This document shows positions 35,737-45,189 of a DNA stretch of 64,000 nt, piece after piece. Where the stretch lies: the NCBI GenBank assembly GCA_016935665.1, contig JAFGQN010000172.1, positions 37,463 to 101,462 on the forward strand, given 5' to 3'. The position numbers and the translations under genes are program-made. The stretch's first letter is position 1, and every line of letters starts with the position of its first letter. The notes under the pieces were generated by a model. The model was not told the origin of the DNA, did not search any database, and saw only the letters and a program-made list of their open reading frames with translations. This stretch comes from Deltaproteobacteria bacterium. Its GTDB lineage: Bacteria > Myxococcota_A > Polyangia > JAAYKL01.

Positions 35737-37446
35737 ATGGAGCGATACAAAAAAGCGTTTACCGACGAAATTTCAAGAGCACTTGAGTTGGATACCCATG
35801 AGGTAGCCAAACTGGTGAAGACGCCGGAGGCGGGCCGTGGCGATTTCGCACTTCCCTGTTTTCCCTTTGCCAAACAGCTCAAGCGGAATCCGGCACAGAT
35901 TGCTGAAGAAATAGCGAGTGGGTTTGCGGACCATCCGATGTTTGAAAAGGTGGTCGCAGAGGGGCCTTATATTAATGCCACTATCCGTTCGGCACATGTA
36001 ATTTCCAATCTCGTTCCCCAGATTCGGAATGCGGATGAGCATTTTGCCACTTCCGACAAGGGGTATGGTCAGACGGTGGTGATTGATTTTTCTTCGCCTA
36101 ATATAGCGAAACCATTGGGCTTTCATCACCTTCGCTCCACAATGATCGGAAATGCGCTGGCCAATATTCACAGAGCCATGGGCTATACTGTGAGGCGGAT
36201 AAATTTTCTCGGAGATTGGGGAAAAACGTTTGGCTTGCTGGCGGAGGCATATGACAGAGTGGGGGACGAGGCCAAATTGAACAGGGAAGGCATTGCCTAT
36301 CTGTTATCTTTGTATGTGGAAGCCAACAAGCTGAAGGTAAGTGATCCCGGGTTTGATGAAGCCGCCAGGCAAATGTTTTTGAAGCAGGAGCAGGGGGATG
36401 CCCATGCCATGGAATTGTGGCAGCTCTTTCGCACCATCAGCTTGAAAGAGTTCAAACGCATTTACCGCCGTCTTGAAGTGGAGTTTGATTTTTACGAAGG
36501 TGAAAGTCACTATCGAGATGGCATGGACGAAGTTATCGCAGATATTCACAAAACCGCTGGCACCCGGGAAGATCAGGGGGCGTTGGTCGTGGATATGCCC
36601 TATGCGGACGACGAACCGCCCATGATGCTGAAAAAAAGTGATGGGGCCACTCTGTATGCCACTCGGGACGTGGCTGCCGCAAAAGACAGATATGAACGGT
36701 TTCAATTTGCCAAGTCGCTGTATGTGGTGGGAACCGAGCAAAAGCGCCATTTTGAACAGCTGAAAAGAGCATTGTCTGCCATGGGATGCGAATGGGAGAA
36801 ACAAATGGTGCACGTCAACTTTGGTCGTGTGCACGGCATGAGTACCCGAAAAGGGACCGTCGTATTTCTCGAAGATGTTCTCAACGAGGCAAGAGACCGG
36901 GCATATGAAAAAATGTCTGCGGACAGCGCTGACCGAAATATAGACATCAAAGCTGTTTCCGAAGAAGTGGGTATTGGCGGCATCGTTTTTGGGGATTTGA
37001 AAAACCTCCGTGCCAGCGACTACAATTTTGACTGGGACGAAATACTGAATACCAAAGGGTTTACTGGTATTTGTGTACAATATGCACACGCGCGCTGCTG
37101 TTCCATTTTGCGCAAGGGCGGCGGTGCACCGGAAATCGGAACAGCAGATTTGTCATTGCTCACAGCTGCCGAGGAAACCACGCTGGTCAAGGAAATTGGC
37201 AGGATCCCGCAGGCGGTGGAAGTATCGGCCAACGAGTTGGAGCCCTCCAGGTTGGCGCGCGCCGTGTACGAAGCCGCGCGGGCATGGAATCGCTACCAGC
37301 AGGCCGGAAACAATGATAAGTCGTTACGCATCCTGGTGGAGGACGAGAAGGTGAAAACGGCACGACTGGCGTTGGTGGATGCGACCCGTATTGCGTTGGA
37401 GCGGGGACTCACGCTGTTGGGTGTCCCGGCGCCGGATGCCATGTGA
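35737..37446 (+). CDS. argS: Arginyl-tRNA synthetase
   Basis: 569 residues. The class I nucleotide-binding signature normally read HIGH/HVGH appears here as 'AKPLGFHHLRST', so it is G-F-H-H, and the KMSKS-equivalent loop is 'GMSTRKG'. An N-terminal Add1-like domain ('PEAGRGDFALPCFPFAK') and a C-terminal anticodon-binding DALR region (about 450-569, 'YAHARCCSILRKG') complete the enzyme. It charges tRNA-Arg using ATP. ArgRS length and layout are normal. Confidence 0.97.
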   Translation: MERYKKAFTDEISRALELDTHEVAKLVKTPEAGRGDFALPCFPFAKQLKRNPAQIAEEIASGFADHPMFEKVVAEGPYINATIRSAHVISNLVPQIRNADEHFATSDKGYGQTVVIDFSSPNIAKPLGFHHLRSTMIGNALANIHRAMGYTVRRINFLGDWGKTFGLLAEAYDRVGDEAKLNREGIAYLLSLYVEANKLKVSDPGFDEAARQMFLKQEQGDAHAMELWQLFRTISLKEFKRIYRRLEVEFDFYEGESHYRDGMDEVIADIHKTAGTREDQGALVVDMPYADDEPPMMLKKSDGATLYATRDVAAAKDRYERFQFAKSLYVVGTEQKRHFEQLKRALSAMGCEWEKQMVHVNFGRVHGMSTRKGTVVFLEDVLNEARDRAYEKMSADSADRNIDIKAVSEEVGIGGIVFGDLKNLRASDYNFDWDEILNTKGFTGICVQYAHARCCSILRKGGGAPEIGTADLSLLTAAEETTLVKEIGRIPQAVEVSANELEPSRLARAVYEAARAWNRYQQAGNNDKSLRILVEDEKVKTARLALVDATRIALERGLTLLGVPAPDAM

Positions 37447-37475
37447 GTGTCCTTCGAAACGCGGTTTATCTTGCG

Positions 37476-38528
37476 TTATGCCGCGTCCATTTCAGAGTCT
37501 GATTTTTCTTTTGCACCTGTTTCAAGTTCATCCGTTACATCGGCCGATAGAATAAGTTGTTCAATTTCTGCTGCAATATCCGGATGTGTTTTGAGAAACG
37601 CGCATGCTTTTTCTTTGCCCTGCCCCAGCCGGGTTTCGCCAAATGAAAACCATGTGCCGGATTTTTGGACAATATCAGCCTGTTCACCAATTTCGAGCAG
37701 TTCGTGCACGCGACTAATTCCTTCGCCATAGATAATGTCGAATTCGGCCTTTCGAAATGGCGGTGCCAGTTTATTCTTGATGATTTTAACGCGGGTGCGT
37801 GCGCCAATGGGGTCGTCGCTGCCCGTGGATTTGAGAGTTCCTATTTTGCGGACATCCAGCCGAATGGAGGCAAAAAACTTGAGTGCATTCCCTCCGGTGG
37901 TGGTTTCGGGACTGCCAAACATCACTCCGATTTTTTGTCGTGTTTGATTGATAAAGATTACAATGGCATTGTGTTTGTTGGCCGCGCCTGTCAGCATGCG
38001 CATGGCCTGGGACATCATTCGCGCCTGGGAGCCCACGTGATGATCTCCCACGTTTCCCTCCAGTTCTGCTTTGGGCACAAGTGCGGCCACAGAATCCACA
38101 ACCACAAGGTCAATGCTGCCGGAATTTAGCAGGGAGTGGGTAATGGCCAGCGCCTGCTCGCCGTGATCGGGTTGTGATATGAGCAGCTCGTCCACTTTTA
38201 CGCCCAGTTTCATGGCGTATGTGGGGTCGAGCGCGTGCTCAGCGTCTATGAACGCGCAGGTGCCGCCCTCCTGCTGCACCCTTGCAATGGCATGGAGCGT
38301 GATGGTGGTTTTTCCCGAGGACTCGGGGCCGTAGATTTCCACCAGACGCCCTTTGGGATAGCCACCGACTTTCATTGCCATATCGATGGATAGGGATCCG
38401 GACGATACACAGGGAACATTGGCAATTCCGGAGCGGTCCCCAAGTCGCATGATGGTGCCATCGCCAAATTGTTTTTCGATGTTTTTAATGGTCTGTTCCA
38501 AATCTTTGAGTGTGCTTTTTAGTGACAT
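37476..38528 (-). CDS. recA: Recombinase RecA
   Basis: 350 residues. Walker A 'GPESSGKT' (67-74), Walker B-type '[13 protein letters not shown]', L2 loop region '[18 protein letters not shown]' and 'INQTRQKIG' are all intact. It forms the ATP-dependent filament for strand exchange and the SOS co-protease function. Start ATG has GGAAGGA six bases upstream. comM lies 37 bases upstream on the same strand, so the two may be co-transcribed. No LexA-type operator was identified by eye. Confidence 0.98.
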   Translation of the reverse strand: MSLKSTLKDLEQTIKNIEKQFGDGTIMRLGDRSGIANVPCVSSGSLSIDMAMKVGGYPKGRLVEIYGPESSGKTTITLHAIARVQQEGGTCAFIDAEHALDPTYAMKLGVKVDELLISQPDHGEQALAITHSLLNSGSIDLVVVDSVAALVPKAELEGNVGDHHVGSQARMMSQAMRMLTGAANKHNAIVIFINQTRQKIGVMFGSPETTTGGNALKFFASIRLDVRKIGTLKSTGSDDPIGARTRVKIIKNKLAPPFRKAEFDIIYGEGISRVHELLEIGEQADIVQKSGTWFSFGETRLGQGKEKACAFLKTHPDIAAEIEQLILSADVTDELETGAKEKSDSEMDAA

Positions 38529-38565
38529 GGTTGTTCCTTCCTGTTGTTGAGCAGGTTAGCCCGGC

Positions 38566-40089
38566 TTACGGGCCTTTTCTATCGAGACTCCGGTAGCCGA
38601 TGGCTTCGGCCACATGAGCGGTTTGAATGTTGGGCTGGTTATCCAGATCCGCGATGGTTCTGGATACTTTGAGGATGCGCGACCATGCGCGCGCCGAGAG
38701 CCCCAGTCGCTCAATCGCCCTTTCCAGAAGCAATCTGGATGGATCCTCGAGCTTGCAGAATCGGTTGATGGCCCCCAGCGACATGCGACCGTTGGCGGAA
38801 AACGACTCCTTTTTGTACCTGGACACCTGGCGCTGCCGCGCGTTGAGAACACGTTCCTTTACCGTATTGGACGATTCTGCGGTGCTCTCCACCGAGAGGT
38901 CTTTTACGCGGACCGAAGGCACTTCAACATGAATATCGATGCGGTCCAGCAACGGACCGGAAATTTTTCCCCGGTACCGCTCCACTCCGGCGGGGGCACA
39001 GCTGCAGGGGCGATCATCGGTTCCAAAATAGCCGCATGGACAGGGATTCATGCTGGCCACCAGGTTGAACGATGCCGGAAAGGTGCTCCTTCCCGATGCT
39101 CGGGAGATGGTGATTTCGCCTTCTTCGAGGGGTTCTCTAAGGACTTCAAGTACATTTCTGCGAAATTCGGGCAGTTCATCCAAAAAGAGAATGCCATTAT
39201 GTGCCAGCGAGACCTCTCCGGGTTTGGGGGGATTGGACCCACCCACCAGTCCTGCGTCGGAAACGGTGTGGTGGGGGGATCGAAACGGCCTTGCGGTGAT
39301 GAGGGGGCGAGCGGCACTGGTCAGCCCCAGCACTGAATGGGCCTGGGACACCTCGAGCATTTCTTCAAACTCCAAAGGCGGCATAATGGTGGCCAGGCGC
39401 CTGGCCAGCATGGTTTTACCGGAACCGGGCGGTCCTATCATCAGAATGTTGTGTGCTCCGGCAGCAGCGACTTCCAGTGCCCGTTTGGCATGCGCCTGAC
39501 CTTTCACTTCGCAAAGGTCCACCTCATTCGCCACATTTTCCGGCAGATACGGCGTAACCGGCAGCGGCGTGACCAATTGTTCGCCGGTAAAGTGCATGAC
39601 CGCCTCGCTCAGATTGGCCACCGGGAGTACATCCACTTCGCCAATCACTGCCGCTTCCCTCGCGTTTTCCTCGCCAATCATCAACGACTGGCACCCCAGG
39701 GCCCGTGCCAGCAATACATAAGGCAATGCACCCGGAACCGGTCGGATACTGCCATCCAGTCCCAGTTCGCCAATAATGAGCATTTGTTTAAAAGACGCGG
39801 TTTCGATCATCCCGGCGGCGGCTATGACCCCAAGCGCAATGGCCAAATCGAACGCGGCGCCGCTTTTTTTAAGGTCCGCCGGGGCCAGATTGACCGTGAT
39901 CTTTCGCGGTGGGACAGCGTATCCCACGTTCCCAAGCGCCGCAAGCACGCGTACCTTCGATTCGCGAACGGCACCTTCCGGTAATCCAACAATGGAGAAA
40001 GCAGGCAGGCCCAGTGCCAAATCCACTTCCACTTTCACTTCTTCTGCGCTCACGCCGCAGAGGGCGCCACAGGTAATGGTCGTGAGCAT
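38566..40089 (-). CDS. comM: ComM/YifB AAA+ helicase-like protein (Mg-chelatase fold)
   Basis: 507 residues. It begins with the Lon-like 'EVKVEVDLALGLPAFSIVG' domain, then Walker A 'IGPPGSGKTML', Walker B 'ILFLDELPEF' and a C-terminal 'ARAWSRILKVSRTIADL' block. 'CPCGYFGTDDRPCSC' is a cysteine cluster found in this family. ComM is a hexameric branch-migration motor that extends recombination intermediates in natural transformation in other bacteria. Its position directly upstream of recA supports a DNA-uptake or recombination role. Confidence 0.95.
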   Translation of the reverse strand: MLTTITCGALCGVSAEEVKVEVDLALGLPAFSIVGLPEGAVRESKVRVLAALGNVGYAVPPRKITVNLAPADLKKSGAAFDLAIALGVIAAAGMIETASFKQMLIIGELGLDGSIRPVPGALPYVLLARALGCQSLMIGEENAREAAVIGEVDVLPVANLSEAVMHFTGEQLVTPLPVTPYLPENVANEVDLCEVKGQAHAKRALEVAAAGAHNILMIGPPGSGKTMLARRLATIMPPLEFEEMLEVSQAHSVLGLTSAARPLITARPFRSPHHTVSDAGLVGGSNPPKPGEVSLAHNGILFLDELPEFRRNVLEVLREPLEEGEITISRASGRSTFPASFNLVASMNPCPCGYFGTDDRPCSCAPAGVERYRGKISGPLLDRIDIHVEVPSVRVKDLSVESTAESSNTVKERVLNARQRQVSRYKKESFSANGRMSLGAINRFCKLEDPSRLLLERAIERLGLSARAWSRILKVSRTIADLDNQPNIQTAHVAEAIGYRSLDRKGP

Positions 40090-40373
40090 GCAAACTCCTT
40101 TGGTAAATGCGTATTGCTCGTTTGCGCTTAAGCGTTGGCAACATCTGTGCCGGTGGGGTGACTTGCTAATATGTTGAAATCATTTGTTTAATTTTTATCG
40201 AGGGTGGCAAAAGGAGGATTGTGGCCGGTGAGCTGGCCGATTTGATGGCCGTATGCGACGCTTTTCCCGATGGTTTTCCCATACCATTGAAAGTGCAAAG
40301 GGCGCCCGGTGAAGACCGCACAACCGCTCCTTTGCGAAGTTGACATCATGGCAAGTGTGCGCAAGATCTCCTT

Positions 40374-40913
40374 ATGAACCTGTTGGACGCCATTGAGAGC
40401 AGAAGAAGTATCCGTCGATTTTCTGAATCCCCCATTGAGGAATCCACGCTTTTCAAAGTACTGCATCTCGCCAGTTTTGCCCCTTCTGCCAGTGATGCGC
40501 GCCCCTGGCGTTTTGTTATTTTAACCGACCGAAACAAGCTGCAGGAGGCAGCTCGTATCAATCCATTTGGTCAAATGGCGGACAAAGCTGCGTGTGGTGT
40601 ATTGGTGGCAGGTGATTTGCTCAGGGAAAAGCAGAGCGGATTCTGGGTGCAGGACTGTGCCGCGTGCACAACCACAATGCTACTGGCAGCGCATGGCCTT
40701 GGGCTAGGGGCGGTGTGGACCGGAATTTATCCGGTAAAACAGCGGGTGAATCAATTTCGGGAACTGGTGGACGCGCCCCAATCCATCATTCCTTTTTCGC
40801 TGGTGTTGCTGGGCTACAGCGAGCAACGCGCTCAACCGGCGACCAGCCGATTGGATCTGCGTGAGGTGTACTACAACACATTTGGCAACACGCGATTTCC
40901 GAGCGTGGAGTAA
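40374..40913 (+). CDS. Nitroreductase-family protein
   Basis: 179 residues. 'IESRRSIRRFSESPI' and 'LASFAPSASDARPWRFVIL' are the FMN-binding motifs; 'LGLGAVWTGIYPV' and the C-terminal 'LGYSEQ' complete the short nitroreductase fold. Substrate unknown. The start has only a weak upstream box (ATCTCCTT is not a good match). The 284-base leader holds a short frame at 40221 behind AAGGAGG (40 codons), judged spurious. Confidence 0.9.
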   Translation: MNLLDAIESRRSIRRFSESPIEESTLFKVLHLASFAPSASDARPWRFVILTDRNKLQEAARINPFGQMADKAACGVLVAGDLLREKQSGFWVQDCAACTTTMLLAAHGLGLGAVWTGIYPVKQRVNQFRELVDAPQSIIPFSLVLLGYSEQRAQPATSRLDLREVYYNTFGNTRFPSVE

Positions 40914-41006
40914 TCGGTTTCACTTGCACCGGATACGTTCTTCCGAGTTCACACGGAGGCCTGCGTATGTGGGCAAATCTTTTGGGTTGCTCTTCAGGGC
41001 GGAGAT

Positions 41007-42140
41007 TCAAGTGATTAGTTTTTCAAGTTGTAAGATGGTGCGCTGGTCGTTGTGGGAAAGATCGGGCTGCGCACGAAATTGGGACAATCGTTGGCGGATT
41101 GTGGATAGTACGCCGGCCTTGTCGAGTTGAATCAGCGTCAGTTCGACCAAAGGCGACCGGTTGGCGGTATAGGGTTGGACACACAGCTCTGATTCCAGGG
41201 GGACTGTGGTGAGAGTGGAGATGGTGTCCAGCTCTGAAGCGCATGCTGTGGTGAGGACGCGCATGGTTTGTTCATCCACCTCTGTCTGATGACACGGATA
41301 TTGACTGGAACGCTGCTGCAGATGCCGATCCGATGCATTTTGCAGTATAAAATCGATTTTCGAGTTCAAATCAATATCGTCTTTGGTCAAAATGCCATTG
41401 AATCTTCGTTTTAATTCCAGCAGTTCTGGCAGGTAACTGCTGTTGATCAGCCGGTTGTTGCGTCGGCGGATGTGCATCGGTTTGGGGATGTTCAATATTT
41501 TTAAAAATGTTTGTGCCATGCCTGCGCGCAACAGTTTGTTTTTATTATAAGGAGTGACAATCATATTGCCCGGACCGGCCAATTGGGACCATTGTCCAAG
41601 GAATGTGCCAATATCGCTTGAGTTTTGTATGCGCTGTTCCAGGAAAGTTGCGATATCCTCCCGATAGAAGTTTCGTTTGATGGCCTGATTGTACCTGGAA
41701 ATGGCCAAATCATGGGGGTGGCGCAACATGGCCACCACCTGTACCCGGTATTGCGAATTGCCAATAATGGAATTGAATTTATGGGGCATGCGCCAGAACG
41801 CTTCGGCGGAGAGCAGCAGAGTGTATCCGTTGGCTTTGGCAGCGCTTATGCATCGGCGCAAAATTCGGTTTGCCTCTGTTTGTCGTTTTTCCAACTGACG
41901 TATCCAGTAGCCATGCCCCGCAGAGACGCCATTTTGATTGAGGGGATGGGACGGATAGTAGTAGCCGTGTTTTCGCAGCAGGTCGCGATGGGTCACGCAA
42001 TACTGCTGAATCGCCGAAGTGCCGGTTTTGGGTGGCCCCACATGCAGGATAAGATCCTGATTGGGGGAAACAGTTTGCAGGCTGCCCAACCATTCACGCG
42101 CCAGTTTTTCTTCTTTCCAGTAGTTGATGATGGATTTCAT
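41007..42140 (-). CDS. Sulfotransferase-like protein
   Basis: About 377 residues from ATG 42140; longer starts are open up to 42269 (GTG) and none has a clear Shine-Dalgarno. The 5'-phosphosulfate loop is 'LHVGPPKTGTSAIQQY' and the 3'-phosphate segment is 'VAMLRHPHDLAISRYNQAI', both typical of PAPS-dependent sulfotransferases acting on carbohydrates. The C-terminal half is not assigned. It could sulfate a surface glycan. It is divergent from the WYL regulator; that regulator might control it (inference from adjacency). Confidence 0.78.
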   Translation of the reverse strand: MKSIINYWKEEKLAREWLGSLQTVSPNQDLILHVGPPKTGTSAIQQYCVTHRDLLRKHGYYYPSHPLNQNGVSAGHGYWIRQLEKRQTEANRILRRCISAAKANGYTLLLSAEAFWRMPHKFNSIIGNSQYRVQVVAMLRHPHDLAISRYNQAIKRNFYREDIATFLEQRIQNSSDIGTFLGQWSQLAGPGNMIVTPYNKNKLLRAGMAQTFLKILNIPKPMHIRRRNNRLINSSYLPELLELKRRFNGILTKDDIDLNSKIDFILQNASDRHLQQRSSQYPCHQTEVDEQTMRVLTTACASELDTISTLTTVPLESELCVQPYTANRSPLVELTLIQLDKAGVLSTIRQRLSQFRAQPDLSHNDQRTILQLEKLIT

Positions 42141-42331
42141 GGTCTGTTTGAATATTCTTAAAGGATGCCTGTTGCACCCCAGACAAGCTATAGACGGAAT
42201 TGAATGCATATACCAGACAAAATGCCCATCAGGGTTGAGAATCATTGGGCAATGAGCGCGCTGCAGCACATATCGGGATTGACTCGAATATGGGTATGAC
42301 AGATGATTTTCAGACGGCCGGAGGTTAACCT

Positions 42332-43300
42332 GTGAAAATTGACAGACTGCTGGGGATTGTACTGCTGTTGCTGCGTCGTCGTAAAATAACGGCGCCGGAG
42401 CTGGCCGATTACTTTAATGTGTCGGTTCGTACCATTTATCGCGATATTCATTCCATTGAGGTAGCGGGGATACCGGTATTATCGGCCAATGGCGTCAACG
42501 GCGGGTTTGAAATACTGGAAAGTTATTCTCTGGAGAGACAGCTGTTTTCACCCGACGATATGCTTTCCATGCTCAATGCGTTAAAAAGTGTGGCCGCTTT
42601 GGGAGATGAACGCATGGATTCCACCAGTAAAAAGATTATGCGACTGTTGCCAAAGGAGACCACCAGTTCCCTGGCCGATGAACTGCATGTGGAACTGTCG
42701 GGCTGGGGGGATGTGTCGGGCAATCAGAAACGGCTTGAACAGTTGCAGCAGGCCGTGGCACATCGACATTGCGTGCATTTTTCCTATCAGAACGGTGAGC
42801 GCGGTTTCAGCGAACGGGATGTGGAGCCGATGACGTTGGTTTATAAAGGGTCGGGCTGGTATCTGTTTGGGTATTGTCGATTGAAGAACGACTATCGATT
42901 GTTCCGTCTTTCGCGCATGCGGCATTGCGTGGCCCAGCCGGAGCGGTTCGTGCGCCGGACGATGCGCTATGACGAATTTGCAAAGCAGTCCCATCATCGG
43001 ACGATTGGTGCAGAGCTGAATCTGCATTTGCGATTCGACCGGGAAGCGCGCTTTATGGTGCAGGACAGCTTTGCACCCGGCCAGATTACCCACCTGGACA
43101 ATGGTGCAACGGAAGTGCATGTGTCCTTTCCGGAGGGGGAGTGGGTTTACAGCATGCTGCTCAGCTTTGGCGGGTATGTGGAAGTGATTTCGCCCCTTCC
43201 TGTTCGCGAAAAACTGGCGGCTCACGCCAGGCGCCTCTGGGAATTGAATCACTGCTGTTGCGGTGAAAAATCTTACGAGTTAAGGCAAAAAGGGCAGTGA
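42332..43300 (+). CDS. HTH-WYL transcriptional regulator
   Basis: 322 residues, GTG start with GGAGG seven bases upstream. The N-terminal winged HTH ('ITAPELADYFNVSVRTIYRD') is followed by a WYL domain with 'GSGWYLFGYCRLKNDYRLFR' and a C-terminal WCX-like part. WYL regulators sense ligands or nucleic acids and control DNA damage, defence or metabolism genes. It is divergent from the sulfotransferase-like gene and sits just upstream of rnpB. Confidence 0.93.
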   Translation: MKIDRLLGIVLLLLRRRKITAPELADYFNVSVRTIYRDIHSIEVAGIPVLSANGVNGGFEILESYSLERQLFSPDDMLSMLNALKSVAALGDERMDSTSKKIMRLLPKETTSSLADELHVELSGWGDVSGNQKRLEQLQQAVAHRHCVHFSYQNGERGFSERDVEPMTLVYKGSGWYLFGYCRLKNDYRLFRLSRMRHCVAQPERFVRRTMRYDEFAKQSHHRTIGAELNLHLRFDREARFMVQDSFAPGQITHLDNGATEVHVSFPEGEWVYSMLLSFGGYVEVISPLPVREKLAAHARRLWELNHCCCGEKSYELRQKGQ

Positions 43301-43332
43301 CGAATCTGGACAGGGAGAGTATAGTGCGCGGC

Positions 43333-43722
43333 TGTTGCGGCGGCACAGATGATCGCGTGTTCGCAAGAGCTCGAGGAAAGTCCGAACTCCACAGGGCAGG
43401 ATGCCGGGTAACGCCCGGTGGGGGGTCACTCCCCTAAGGAAAGTGCCACAGAAAATATACCGCCAGCCTGGCTGGTAAGGGTGAAATGGTGCGGTAAGAG
43501 CGCACCGGGGCGCTGGTAACAGGGCTCGCATGGTAAACCCCATTTGGAGCAAGGCCAAACAGGAAGCATTTGATCTTCGGATCAATAAGGGTTGCCCGCT
43601 CTCGTCTTCCGGGTGGGCCGCTTGAGACGGCCGGCAACGGTCGCCCTAGATGAATGATCATCGCCGCAGTGTCGGTGACGCCACTGCCGGAACAGAATTC
43701 GGCTTACGTACCGCCGCATCAG
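43333..43722 (+). ncRNA. rnpB: RNase P RNA (bacterial class A)
   Basis: Conserved cores are readable in order: CR-I 'GAGGAAAGTCCGAACTCC' at about 43372, 'AGGGCAGGATGCC', 'AAGGAAAGTGCCACAGAAA' at about 43436, 'GGTAAGAGCGCACC' at about 43492, and the 3' 'AGATGAATGATCATCGCC' with 'ACAGAATTCGGCTTA'. The P1 helix is formed by TGCGGCGG (43336-43343) and CCGCCGCA (43711-43718). It is the catalytic RNA that matures tRNA 5' ends. Length of about 390 is normal. Confidence 0.95.
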
Positions 43723-43757
43723 GCGCTTTCCCGCAAGGGAAAGCGTCTTTTTTTTTT
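43723..43757 (+). terminator. Rho-independent terminator of rnpB
   Basis: CGCTTTCCC and GGGAAAGCG pair perfectly across a GCAA tetraloop, followed by a run of ten T (43748-43757). Confidence 0.92.
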
Positions 43758-43834
43758 AACTTTTATGGGGAAAACAATCACGCTGCTTTCGTGTCACCTG
43801 GGTCTGCGTGAATCGCCTCGCGAGGATAACGGGC

Positions 43835-44962
43835 CTAAATTTCGGGGGATTGAACAACGTGCGTCACATCTGCCGCTTCGAATGGGGCGGGGACGTCCCA
43901 CCGGTTTTCGATGATTTTTTTTAGCACGTTTTCCGGGGCAGCGTGTTGCCGATGTGCGTTTTGATGGCCCAACCGGCCACATGGGACTTCCACATAAACA
44001 ATCGTTGGTTTGGTGTTGTTGCGCAGCGCCAATTCCCCATGTGAGCGCCGGTTGTCAAAAGTGAGGTTGGTGGCATTCCATACCAAAGGCTGATACCTGG
44101 CGAGATGTGATTTGGCCTCTGCTTTGGCCATTTGGATAATTTGCCCCTGATTGTCAGTGGGGCCAATCCCCTCTGTGCGTCGCAGTGCGTCCAGGGAGAC
44201 TACAGGCAGGTGCGGCGTTTGCTGTTTAATCCAGTGGTCCTTTTCCGAGCCAGGGAGACCCGAAATGATAATCATTTCGCATTTAAAATCTCCATACGGG
44301 GCATGTGCGGGGAGCTGCCACCGATCGTTGAAAATCAGCAAACGGCCAAAGAACGATGCAAACGACGCGGGCGCATGGTGGCAGTCCAGTGACCTGGCGA
44401 GTTTCGAAAACAGTTTTACGTTATTAACAGTATCATCCACGTCCGGCGCGATGCGCCCCTTCGCATCTGCTTTGGACAGCAAACAAAGCAGGTAGCAGCT
44501 GGTGGTCTGACTGATTTTCATGGCCAGCGCATCGGTGTTGTTCCGCTCAAAAATCCAAAACGGTACCTGGTGATGGCGAATCAGATTCACAATATGTTCC
44601 GGCACAACAAATGGAACGTTCCTTTGCCACAGAATTAGACGCGTCAGCGCGGGGCGTCTTTGGGAATGCCCACGCGATGTGAGCTGATTGTCCACCATTC
44701 GAGCGGTGGACAGTTTGCCAATGTCGTGCAGCAATGAGGCCGTGAAGACGATGCCTTTGCTGTTGTCTGTCAGTTTTTGCCAATCGTCGGATTGCAGCAG
44801 CCGTTGGCATACCATTCGTGTATGGGTCTACATGTTGCCTTCTCCGCGGAACAGGGGAGATTGGGCCACCTGCCGCAGCCTCGGAAGCAGTGGGAACATT
44901 TCGTGGCATTGCACCTGGTTCATGGTGTCAGTCGGTTTTTGGGGAAAGTACAGGTGGGCCAT
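43835..44962 (-). pseudogene. Broken HD-hydrolase/polynucleotide kinase-like fusion gene
   Basis: Reading leftward from ATG 44962 gives about 40 codons, a TAG, then 326 codons in the same frame to 43835. The stop falls inside a conserved block: '...FRGEGNM*THTRMVCQRLL', where relatives carry 'GD(V/M)(W/H)THTRMVCE'. The HD domain follows ('LLHDIGKLSTARM', 'IRHHQVP') and then a P-loop kinase region ('IIISGLPGSEKDHWI'). The second Walker A glycine is replaced by Glu, where relatives read G-X4-GK. Both changes are consistent with loss of function. The intact family couples a metal-dependent phosphohydrolase to a nucleotide kinase, with RNA or nucleotide repair suggested. Translation from internal starts after the stop is possible but would yield a kinase with a defective loop. 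Confidence 0.75.
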
Positions 44963-45189
44963 GGCATCACTTGAATATGTAAACCGGAATATGCGAATTG
45001 ACTTTTTTTATATTTTTTGTGCGCAACAAGATTGTTCATCACGATGTCGTAAATGTTCGCACACGCTTCATCTTATAGTCAGATAACCTTGTTTATAAAA
45101 CCTGTTAGTTTGTTGCTGGGCGCGCAATCGATTTTGGCATTGCGTTGGTATTGCTGCGCCTGCGCATCGGTATTGCATGGAGGTAGCCA

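Noticed and set aside
37476..38528. SOS box in front of recA
   Set aside because: No convincing LexA-type palindrome by eye in the 37-base gap or just upstream; a motif scan would be needed.
40221..40343. 40-codon GTG frame behind AAGGAGG before the nitroreductase gene
   Set aside because: The box is only three bases from the GTG, and the peptide has no recognisable feature.
14648..44962. TAG read as Trp or another amino acid (recoding) in the GH8 and HD-kinase genes
   Set aside because: TAG is the natural stop of queF, the MutS-like gene, the genes at 18712 and 33361, and others, and the GH8 gene also has frameshifts and a TGA. Mutation is the simpler reading.
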